Origin: Paracoccaceae bacterium
Lineage (GTDB): Bacteria; Pseudomonadota; Alphaproteobacteria; Rhodobacterales; Rhodobacteraceae
Length of the DNA stretch: 23,669 nt
NCBI GenBank assembly: GCA_007121115.1
Contig: SKMI01000332.1
Span: 1-23,669, forward strand
Reading direction: 5' to 3'
The notes under the pieces were generated by a model. The model was not told the DNA's origin. It ran no database searches and saw only the letters and a list, made by a program, of their open reading frames with translations. The position numbers were made by a program, and so were the translations under genes. The stretch's first letter is position 1. Every line of letters starts with the position of its first letter. Shown in pieces: positions 15,455 through 22,144 of the stretch.

Positions 15455-15898
15455 ATGGCGGACAGGACCGATGGGGCGCGGCTGGAGCTTCTGCGCGGGG
15501 TGATCCACCCGTGGCATCATGACCATTTCGGCCACATGAACGTGCGCCATTACGCGCCGTTCTTCGACGATGCGGTCTATCACATGTGGACCCGGCTGGG
15601 CCTGCCCTATGCCACCATGCAGGCGCAACACGGCGTGCACACGGTGTCGGCGCAAGCCACCACGGGGTTCGTCAAGGAGTTGATGGCCGGCGATCTGATT
15701 GTCATCGACGGCGCGGTGGCGCGGATCGGCGGGAAAAGCTGCACGCTGGATTTGCGGATGCACCACGCCGACACCGGCGCGCTGCATGCGACGTATCAGG
15801 TGGTCGAGGTGTTCTTCAGCCCCGAGACCCGCGCCTCGGCCCCGATGCCGGACACGGTGCGCGCCCGGCTGGAAGCGCATCTGCTGCCGCGGGACTGA
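15455..15898 (+). CDS. Hotdog-fold acyl-CoA thioesterase family protein
   Basis: 147-aa single hotdog domain. The N-terminal motif HPWHHDHFGHMNVRHYAPFFDDA (18-40) has Asp23 and the FGHMN signature of 4HBT-like thioesterases. GGAGGGG seven bases upstream selects the ATG at 15455 over an in-frame ATG at 15440, which sits just upstream of that Shine-Dalgarno. It is probably co-transcribed with the NSS transporter, 30 bp away. That pairing could mean the imported compound is metabolised as a CoA ester, but this is speculation. It is clearly different from the thioesterase in the aminobenzoyl-CoA operon. Confidence 0.87.
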   Translation: MADRTDGARLELLRGVIHPWHHDHFGHMNVRHYAPFFDDAVYHMWTRLGLPYATMQAQHGVHTVSAQATTGFVKELMAGDLIVIDGAVARIGGKSCTLDLRMHHADTGALHATYQVVEVFFSPETRASAPMPDTVRARLEAHLLPRD

Positions 15899-15906
15899 CG
15901 GCAGGC

Positions 15907-15931
15907 CAGGTTTGCCAGCGGGCCAGACCTG
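15907..15931 (+). terminator. Hairpin after the thioesterase gene, possible terminator
   Basis: CAGGTTTG (15907-15914) pairs with CAGACCTG (15924-15931) over eight base pairs, one of them G-U, around a 9-nt loop. It begins eight bases after the stop codon. There is no T-run after it, so intrinsic termination would be weak. Confidence 0.35.
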
Positions 15932-16056
15932 CCATCGGGTAGCTTCGGTTTCGGGGGGCAGTGTGCATCTTGGCGCCGCAGGGGTTGGCGCACCCATGCA
16001 CGGGTTGCCAAACGCTCGGCGGCACCGGGTCCGCGCATGACCCCACACAGACGCGC

Positions 16057-16081
16057 GCGGCGCGGGCCCTGCCCGCGCCGC
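16057..16081. terminator. Very stable 11-bp GC hairpin between convergent genes
   Basis: GCGGCGCGGGC, loop CCT, GCCCGCGCCGC: eleven perfect G-C pairs with a 3-nt loop, midway between two convergent genes. It is symmetrical, so it would form in RNA from either strand. No T-run is present. A bidirectional pause/termination or mRNA 3'-end protection role is inferred. Confidence 0.4.
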
Positions 16082-16211
16082 CCGGCCCAACGGTCGCGGG
16101 CGCATCTGCGATGCGTCCGGCGACGGGCGGGAGAACCTTTTTGCCCCCGTGCGCCCCGCTTAAGGGCCGCGAACTGTCCTTGCAGGCGCCCGCAGTGCGC
16201 CGTCCGACGCC

Positions 16212-18716
16212 TCAATCCACCTGCAACACATCGTCGGGCAGGGCGATCCCGCGCGCTGCCGCCGAGGCGCGCACCGCGTCGCGGATGCTCTGGCTCGCAG
16301 CCAGCAGCCGTTTGAAGCGCGGCTCGTCCAGCACCAGGATCGTGGAATGCGCCAGCGCCGTGACCTGCGCGCGGCGGCGGTGACGGGCCAGCACCGCAAG
16401 CTGGCCGAACATTTCGCCCCGGCCCAGCCGGGTCTTCTGGCCCGCCATGTCCATCTCCACCGCGCCGGAGGCGATGAAGAAAATGCTGCGCGCCGGTTCG
16501 CCACGCCGGATCAGCACATCGCCGGGGGCGACGTAAATCGCCTTCAATGCCCGCGCCAGCCGCCGCCGCTGGCGCTCGCCCAGGCTTTCGAACAGGGCGA
16601 AGCGGCCCACAAGCTCGGTCTTCTGCACCGCCAGGTCCAGTTGCGGCCGCGTTTCCAGCCGGTCGCGCATCCGCTCCAGCCGCTCGCGCAGGGTGACATG
16701 CAGTTCCGGCCCGATCAGCCCATCCTCGCGCAACTGGTCGTATTCGCGCTCCTCCAGCCGGAGCGAGGTCCGGCGGATGAAGCGGCGCTCCAGTTCCTCG
16801 GCATAGCCGGGGTATTGCAGCCGCAGCCCTTCCAGCGCGTTCTCGGCATCCACCATGCGCCGGTCCAGCAACTCGTGCAGCAGTTCCGCCACCCGGCGGC
16901 CATGGATGCGCCGGATCTTGGTGTCGATGTAGCCGTGCAGGTCGCGCAGCACCAGCGCCTGGTTCAGCAGGATCTCGAACCGCTCGGCGGTGCGCCGCGC
17001 CAGCGGTCCCGACAGGCGCAGCCGGTTGTTGAGCCAGACCGCGAAGCGATAGCCGCGATCCGCGCCCAACGCGGCGCGCCCGGCGCGGCGATATTCGGTG
17101 CGCCCGCCCTGCCGCGTGCGCTCGATCAGCCGGTCCACGTCCGAAAGCATCCGGTCGGCCAGCCGCATGGAGATCAGTTGCTGGCGGAAGTGCTCCAGGA
17201 TCAGGTCGCGTTCGCGCCCGGCCAGCGCCACCAGCCCCAGCGTGATCCGGTCGCGGTCCTGGATTTCGGCGCCTTGCTCGGCCTGCTCCACCGCCGCGTC
17301 CACCCGTTCGGCGAAGCGCTTCGCCTCGGAGCGCACCACCTCGCGCGGCAACTCGTTGCGCCGGGCGATCTTTGCCACCTCCTCGCGGACGTTCTGCAGC
17401 GCCACGGCGATCACCTGATCCGAGAGCGCGGCATTGAGCGGCGACAGCCGGTCCAGCCCCAGCCAGCGGATCACCGGGCGCAGGCTCAGCCCCTGCACGA
17501 TCAGCGTGAACAGCACGAAGCCCGTGGCCAGCGTGCCGACCAGCCGCTTTATCTCGGCCGGGACGCCCGGGTTCTCGGTCACTGCCAGCGCCAGCGCCAG
17601 CGTGACCGCCCCGCGCAGCCCCCCCCAGAGGATCGCCACGCGGTAGGGGCGTTCGACATTGGGCGAGAGCCGCAGGAAACACATGAGCGGCAGCACGCCG
17701 AACAGCACCACCACCCGCGCCGCCGTCGCCGCCGCGATCAGCACCGCCAGCAGCATCAGGTCCCCGGGGCGCACCCCGGCCAGCAGTTGCGGGATCAGGA
17801 GCGCGGCCAGGATGAAGATCAGCGCACCGGCCCAGTGCGCCAGCAGGTCCCAGACCTCGCGCAGATAGGCCCAGGCCATGGGCATGACCCGCGACGGGCC
17901 CATCAGGTTCAGCACCATCCCCGCCGCCACCACGGCGATCACGCCCGACGCCCCCACCAGTTGCTCGGCCGAGACATAGGCCGCATAGGGCAGCGCCACC
18001 GACAGCGACACCTGCGCCAGCGGATGGTTCGGCACCAGCGTCATCACCCAGATGAACAGCCGCGCCAGCACCCAGCCCACCAGCGCCCCGCCAAGAAACA
18101 GGAGCGGCAGTTGCAACAACGCCTCGGCCAGCCGGGGCGAGGGGCGCGCGGGCAGGATGATGTTCAGGAACAGCGCAAAAAGCGCGATGGCGGCGGCATC
18201 GTTCAGCAGGCTCTCGCCCTCGACGATCCGGGTCAGGCGGCGCGGCGCGGCGATGTTGCGGAACATGGTCACCACCGCCGAGGGGTCGGTGGTCGATACG
18301 ATCGCCCCGATCAGCAGGCAGGCCACCAGCGACAGCCCCGCTACCGCATAGAGCGCGTAACCCACCGCGAAGGTGGCGATCACCACCGCGAGGACCGCCA
18401 GCACCAGGATCGGCACCCAGTCGTCCGCCATCCGCCGCAGGTTCAGCCCCAGCGCCACCTGAAACAGCAGTGTCGGCAGAAAGACATAGAGGAAGACATC
18501 GGCCCGGATCGGCAGGTCGCCGATCACGTTGGCCACCGCATCCACCGCGCCGCCGAGGGGCGAGACCATGACATAGCCCGCGCCCGCCCCGATCAGCGTG
18601 CCGATCACCGCCAGAATCACCGTGAACGGCAGCCGCAGCCGCGCCGCCAGCGGCTCGGCCAGACCGATGATCACGAAAAGCGCGGCCACAAAGGCAGTGA
18701 GGGTGGCGATGTCCAT
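16212..18716 (-). CDS. CPA1-family Na+/H+ antiporter with C-terminal cyclic-nucleotide-binding domain
   Basis: 834 aa. Residues 1 to about 430 are a polytopic antiporter domain with the CPA1 motifs TDPSAV (143-148) and EGESLLND (166-173; D173 is the ion-binding Asp) and GGLRGAVTLALAL. A long charged helical region (about 430-700) leads to a cyclic-nucleotide-binding domain (about 702-807). This layout recalls plant SOS1 and the sperm exchanger SLC9C1. In the phosphate-binding cassette GEMFGQLAVL, the Glu that contacts the ribose in CAP (E72) is Gln772, the Arg is kept (R782), and the next Ser is Ala. Ligand binding may be altered or lost. It should extrude Na+ (or K+) for H+ at the inner membrane, under control of the C-terminal domain. 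The gene before it on the strand is the lipoprotein gene, 75 bp away. Confidence 0.93.
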   Translation of the reverse strand: MDIATLTAFVAALFVIIGLAEPLAARLRLPFTVILAVIGTLIGAGAGYVMVSPLGGAVDAVANVIGDLPIRADVFLYVFLPTLLFQVALGLNLRRMADDWVPILVLAVLAVVIATFAVGYALYAVAGLSLVACLLIGAIVSTTDPSAVVTMFRNIAAPRRLTRIVEGESLLNDAAAIALFALFLNIILPARPSPRLAEALLQLPLLFLGGALVGWVLARLFIWVMTLVPNHPLAQVSLSVALPYAAYVSAEQLVGASGVIAVVAAGMVLNLMGPSRVMPMAWAYLREVWDLLAHWAGALIFILAALLIPQLLAGVRPGDLMLLAVLIAAATAARVVVLFGVLPLMCFLRLSPNVERPYRVAILWGGLRGAVTLALALAVTENPGVPAEIKRLVGTLATGFVLFTLIVQGLSLRPVIRWLGLDRLSPLNAALSDQVIAVALQNVREEVAKIARRNELPREVVRSEAKRFAERVDAAVEQAEQGAEIQDRDRITLGLVALAGRERDLILEHFRQQLISMRLADRMLSDVDRLIERTRQGGRTEYRRAGRAALGADRGYRFAVWLNNRLRLSGPLARRTAERFEILLNQALVLRDLHGYIDTKIRRIHGRRVAELLHELLDRRMVDAENALEGLRLQYPGYAEELERRFIRRTSLRLEEREYDQLREDGLIGPELHVTLRERLERMRDRLETRPQLDLAVQKTELVGRFALFESLGERQRRRLARALKAIYVAPGDVLIRRGEPARSIFFIASGAVEMDMAGQKTRLGRGEMFGQLAVLARHRRRAQVTALAHSTILVLDEPRFKRLLAASQSIRDAVRASAAARGIALPDDVLQVD

Positions 18717-18732
18717 GGGATGAACATACGCC

Positions 18733-18757
18733 CTGCCCCTTGCTCAGGGAAGGGCAG
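18733..18757. other. Inverted repeat between lipoprotein and antiporter genes
   Basis: CTGCCCCTT (18733-18741) pairs with AAGGGCAG (18750-18757), eight pairs with one bulge, in the 75-bp gap. It could be a weak terminator for the lipoprotein gene or a leader structure for the antiporter gene. There is no T-run. Confidence 0.3.
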
Positions 18758-18791
18758 TCACCTGAACATGCAGTGTTTTTCGCCGATGCGC

Positions 18792-19412
18792 TCAGCCCTC
18801 GGCCAGCGTGTCGGCCTCCAGCGCCTCTTCGGCCAGGCCCTCATCGCCTTCGACGGAAGCGTCCGGGCGCGGGGCGAACCAGTCGGGGTTGCTGGCCATC
18901 CAGCGTTCGATCATCCGGGCCGCGTTGCGCGACAGATTCTCCATCTGCTGCTCCGCCGACTGGGTCAGGCCCGAGCCCAGCATGGTTTCGCCCGAAAGGC
19001 TTTCGAAGACCACGATCCTGTGCGGCGTCTCGTTGATCTTGGTGCCTGCGGCATCGTCCCAGACGGTGACACCGATGATGGCGAACGACCGCGGCGCGGC
19101 AACCAGCGGGATGCCCGGGATCGCCAGCACATAGCCCTGAAGCGCCACCGCGATGTGATAGAAGCTGCCCCCGTCATAGCGCCCGAACTGGCGTTCGATC
19201 GCGCCGGTGAGGGCTTCCTCCCATTCCTCGGGTTCGGCGGGGCGCGAGGCGGGGCCGCGCGTGGCCTCATCGGCCACCACAATGGTGTGACCCAGCCGGA
19301 AGTCCCCCAACTCGCCACGCTGCGCGCCCAACTCGCCACGCCCCCCGCAGGCCGCAAGGAACAGCGCCGCGCCCAGAAGCGCGGCCCGGCGGGACAGGGA
19401 AAAGGCAGTCAT
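18792..19412 (-). CDS. Uncharacterised lipoprotein
   Basis: 206-aa protein with a clear lipoprotein signal: basic RR (about 8-9), a hydrophobic stretch and the lipobox LAAC, with the lipidated cysteine at residue 21. The start at 19412 is chosen so that this signal is N-terminal; the frame is open to 19484 but the extra residues do not fit a signal peptide. The mature part has no motif I recognise. It is a soluble alpha/beta-looking domain with RSFAIIGVTVWDDAAGTKINET, then a helical and acidic C-terminus ending in SVEGDEGLAEEALEADTLAEG. A 7-residue tandem repeat (RGELGAQ, then RGELGDF) follows the lipobox. It lies between parC and the antiporter on the same strand; function unknown. Confidence 0.8.
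   Translation of the reverse strand: MTAFSLSRRAALLGAALFLAACGGRGELGAQRGELGDFRLGHTIVVADEATRGPASRPAEPEEWEEALTGAIERQFGRYDGGSFYHIAVALQGYVLAIPGIPLVAAPRSFAIIGVTVWDDAAGTKINETPHRIVVFESLSGETMLGSGLTQSAEQQMENLSRNAARMIERWMASNPDWFAPRPDASVEGDEGLAEEALEADTLAEG
19306..19340 (-). repeat. 14-bp direct repeat inside the lipoprotein gene
   Basis: CCCAACTCGCCACG occurs at 19306-19319 and 19327-19340 (plus-strand reading), a period of 21 bp. It keeps frame and encodes RGELG twice, just after the lipidated cysteine. Probably a recent in-frame slippage duplication in the linker. Confidence 0.8.
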
Positions 19413-19455
19413 GGGGCAGTCACTCCAACAGGGGGTTTTTTCGGCGTTGCCGTCA

Positions 19456-19484
19456 GACATAGCGGATGATGGCGGCGCAGACAA
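19456..19484 (-). promoter_or_regulatory. Candidate promoter of the lipoprotein gene
   Basis: Minus strand: TTGTCT (19484-19479), 17-bp spacer, TATGTC (19461-19456). The -35 matches four of six consensus bases and the -10 three. It would give a leader of about 37 nt before the ATG at 19412, with GGAG inside that leader as ribosome-binding site. Confidence 0.4.
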
Positions 19485-19545
19485 TCGCGGTGCCTTTTGG
19501 CGCGGTGCGCGGACGGTTCAAAGGGTGTCTTCATTGGCAGCGGAA

Positions 19546-19635
19546 GAAGCGCCCGTTCAGCGCCCCGCCCACCCTCCACCCATTTGACTTACTGGGCGCT
19601 TCGCGGGCGCTGTCCGGCGCCAAGGCGCCGGATTC
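19546..19635 (+). repeat. Long dispersed intergenic repeat, copy B
   Basis: Second copy of the element at 7891-7966, in opposite orientation. The first 32 bp match at 30 positions; a longer middle (ACCCATTTGACTTACT...) differs. The end has CGCTTCGCGGGCGCTG and the hairpin CCGGCGCC-AA-GGCGCCGG. GAAGCGCCC and CAGCGCCC in the first part are complementary to GGGCGCTTC and GGGCGCTG in the second part, in a-b-a'-b' order, so the two stems are mutually exclusive or pseudoknot-like. It fills the space between the lipoprotein promoter and the parC stop codon, 30 bp from the latter. Confidence 0.7.
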
Positions 19636-19665
19636 GCACGGGTGGCGGTGGAGCGCACCAATCCG

Positions 19666-21999
19666 TCAGGTGAAGCGGTTATTCCGCGGAAAGCCGCGCG
19701 GGGCCATGCGGCCTGCGCCCGCGCGTTTGCCCAGCCATTCGGTCAGGTCGGGCTCGGTCCGCGTGCGTCCGGCGGGGTCCTTCCAACTCAGCCCCGCGGC
19801 AAGATCGAAGCTGGTCACGTCCGACAGCCCGCCGTCCTTGTATTTCTGCAACCGCACGCCCTTGCCGCGCGCCATTTCGGGCAATTCGCTGGCCGGGAAG
19901 ACCAGGAGCTTGCGATTCTCGCCCACCACGGCGATGTGATCGCCGCGCAGCGCATGACAGCACCGCGCCACCACCGGCGCGCGGACGTTCAGCACCTGCT
20001 TGCCGGTCCGGGTCTGGGCCAGCACCTCGTCCGCCGGGACCACGAACCCGTCCCCGGCGCTGGAAGCGATCAGCAGCCGCGCGCCCGGGCGGTGGGTGAA
20101 CAGGTCGACGATCTCGGCCTCGTTCGGCAGGTCCACCATCAGCCGCACCGGCTCGCCCATGCCGCGCCCGCCGGGCAGGTTGGCAGCCGAAAGCGTGTAG
20201 AAACGCCCGTTCGAGCCCAGGAGCAGCAGCTTGTCGGTGGTTTCGGCGTGAAAGACGAAGCGGCCTGCGTCGCCGTCCTTGAACTTGAATGCGGTGTCCA
20301 GCGCCACATGGCCCTTCATGGCGCGGATCCAGCCCATTTTCGAGCACACCACGGTGACGGGTTCGCGCTCGATCATGGCCTCCAGCGGCACGTCTTCGAC
20401 CGCGCCCGCCTCGGCGAAGCCGGTGCGACGGGCGCCCGCGGCGGTGCCCTTGCCGAATTCGGCCTGCACCGCGCGCAGTTCCTTGACGATCCGCTTCCAT
20501 TGCAGCCGCTCGGACGCCAGGAGGTCCTCGATCTCCGCCCGTTCCTTCAGCAGCGCGTCGCGTTCGCGCTTCAGCTCCAGCTCCTCCAGCCGCCGGAGCG
20601 AGCGCAGGCGCATGTTCAGGATCGCCTCGGCCTGCACCTCGGACAATTCGCCCTCGCCCGGCGCGGGCGGCACGTAATCGGCCTCGGACGTGGCGCGAGC
20701 GAAGTCCCGACCCCAGCGCTCACGCATCAGCGCGTCGCGGGGGCTGTCGTCGTAGCGGATGATATCGATCACCCGGTCGAGGTTCAGAAATGCGATGATG
20801 AAGCCTTCGAGCACCTCCAGCCGGTGGTCGATCTTGCCCAGCCGATGTTCGGAGCGCCGCCGCAGCACCTCGCGCCGGTGGTCCAGGAACGCCTGCAGCA
20901 CCTCGCGCAGGGAGCAGACCTTGGGCGTGCGCCCGTCGATCAGCACGTTCATGTTCAGCCCGAAGCGGGTTTCCAGATCGGAATGCCTGAACAGCATACC
21001 CATCATCAGTTCGGGGTCCACGGTACGCGCGCGCGGCTCCAGCACGATCCGCACATCGTCGGCGCTTTCGTCGCGCACATCGGCCAGCAGCGGCACCTTG
21101 CGGGTGTGGATCACCTCGGCCAGTTTTTCGATCAGGCGGGATTTGGGCACCTGATAGGGGATTTCGGTCACCACCACCTGCCAGGCGCCGCGCTGCAACT
21201 GCTCCACCTCCCACCGCGCGCGCAGGCGGATGGACCCGCGCCCGGTGCGATAGGCGTCGATCATCGCCGCGCGCGGCTCCACGATCACGCCGCCGGTGGG
21301 GAAATCCGGGCCGGGGATAAGACGCGCCAGCGCGTCATCGTCGAGGCCCGGGTCGGCGACCAGCGCGCAGGCGCCCTCGATCAATTCATCAAGGTTATGC
21401 GGCGGCACGTTTGTGGCCATGCCCACGGCGATGCCGCTGGCACCATTGGCCAGCAGGTTCGGAAAGGCCGCGGGCAGCACCTCGGGCTCGGTCAGGGTGC
21501 CGTCGTAGTTGGGGCGGTAGTCCACCGCGTTCTCGGCCAGCCCTTCCAGCAGCCGCTCGGCCCCGGCGGCCATGCGCGCCTCTGTGTAGCGGGCGGCGGC
21601 GGGGTTGTCGCCGTCGATGTTGCCGAAATTCCCCTGCCCGTCCACTAGCGGGTAACGCATGGCGAAATCCTGCGCCATGCGTACCATGGCGTCATAGATC
21701 GCGGCATCGCCATGCGGGTGGTAGTTGCCCATCACGTCGCCGGTGATCTTGGCGGATTTGCGGAACCCCCCGGTGGCGGACAGGCGCAATTCACGCATGG
21801 CGAAGAGGATGCGCCGGTGCACGGGTTTCAGCCCGTCGCGGGCATCAGGCAGCGCGCGATGCATGATGGTCGACAGCGCGTATTGCAGATAGCGCTCGCC
21901 CAGCGCCCGGCGCAGGGGTTCGGACATCGGCGCACCGGCCGGGCCTGAAGGAAGATCGGTCGCCTGGGGCGGCGGAGGCGGGTCATCATCGCTGGCCAT
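19666..21999 (-). CDS. parC: DNA topoisomerase IV subunit A
   Basis: 777-aa type IIA topoisomerase subunit that cuts and rejoins DNA, pairing with ParE to decatenate daughter chromosomes. The breakage-reunion domain has DGLKPVHRRILFAM (55-68), KITGDVMGNYHPHGD (84-98) and the catalytic tyrosine Y138 in AARYTEARM. The KITGDVMGNYHPHGD wording and total length indicate ParC rather than GyrA, which has GALGKYHPHGD-like sequence and is longer. In the quinolone-resistance region, the positions of E. coli Ser80 and Glu84 are Ala99 and Asp103. The start at 21999 is chosen because ParC proteins of this group carry a short acidic/proline-rich N-terminus. An internal ATG at 21927 is the alternative. The frame stays open to 22923, but that part is antisense to the DUF4139 gene. 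Confidence 0.94.
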   Translation of the reverse strand: MASDDDPPPPPQATDLPSGPAGAPMSEPLRRALGERYLQYALSTIMHRALPDARDGLKPVHRRILFAMRELRLSATGGFRKSAKITGDVMGNYHPHGDAAIYDAMVRMAQDFAMRYPLVDGQGNFGNIDGDNPAAARYTEARMAAGAERLLEGLAENAVDYRPNYDGTLTEPEVLPAAFPNLLANGASGIAVGMATNVPPHNLDELIEGACALVADPGLDDDALARLIPGPDFPTGGVIVEPRAAMIDAYRTGRGSIRLRARWEVEQLQRGAWQVVVTEIPYQVPKSRLIEKLAEVIHTRKVPLLADVRDESADDVRIVLEPRARTVDPELMMGMLFRHSDLETRFGLNMNVLIDGRTPKVCSLREVLQAFLDHRREVLRRRSEHRLGKIDHRLEVLEGFIIAFLNLDRVIDIIRYDDSPRDALMRERWGRDFARATSEADYVPPAPGEGELSEVQAEAILNMRLRSLRRLEELELKRERDALLKERAEIEDLLASERLQWKRIVKELRAVQAEFGKGTAAGARRTGFAEAGAVEDVPLEAMIEREPVTVVCSKMGWIRAMKGHVALDTAFKFKDGDAGRFVFHAETTDKLLLLGSNGRFYTLSAANLPGGRGMGEPVRLMVDLPNEAEIVDLFTHRPGARLLIASSAGDGFVVPADEVLAQTRTGKQVLNVRAPVVARCCHALRGDHIAVVGENRKLLVFPASELPEMARGKGVRLQKYKDGGLSDVTSFDLAAGLSWKDPAGRTRTEPDLTEWLGKRAGAGRMAPRGFPRNNRFT

Positions 22000-22037
22000 G
22001 GCGTCGGTGATAGCCGGGCCCAGGGCACCCGTCCAGA

Positions 22038-22053
22038 GCGCTTCGGCGCTTCG
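22038..22053. repeat. Tandem octamer in the parC/DUF4139 divergent region
   Basis: GCGCTTCG occurs twice head to tail and is followed by another GCGC, in the 145-bp gap between divergent genes. No convincing -35/-10 pair was found in this gap. Function unknown. Confidence 0.5.
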
Positions 22054-22144
22054 GCGCGCATCGCCGGGCGAGTGAGTGCTGCGCGCTGGACGCCGTGGCA
22101 CGTCCGGCGCTACGCTGTCCCACCCCTGATCGCCGGAGCCCGCC

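Larger units (their letters stand above)
15899..16211. other. Non-coding gap between convergent thioesterase and antiporter genes
   Basis: About 310 bp with no ORF that looks real on either strand: the open frames here are extensions or shadows without a Shine-Dalgarno or domain features. It contains two strong hairpins, listed separately, and otherwise GC-rich sequence in which I see nothing. A convergent arrangement makes transcription termination its most likely job. Confidence 0.6.

Noticed and set aside
16347..19469. 1040-codon open frame on the plus strand
   Set aside because: Antisense to the antiporter and lipoprotein genes. Its translation is a Gln/His/Arg-rich string without domains, as expected from the reverse of a high-GC gene.
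19666..21999. Identification as gyrA
   Set aside because: The KITGDVMGNYHPHGD wording and a length under 800 aa fit ParC; GyrA would have a GALGKYHPHGD-type segment and a longer C-terminal region.
22086..22116. Possible promoter CTGGAC...TACGCT for the DUF4139 gene
   Set aside because: The spacer is 19 bp and both hexamers are weak, so it is not distinguishable from background in this GC-rich gap.
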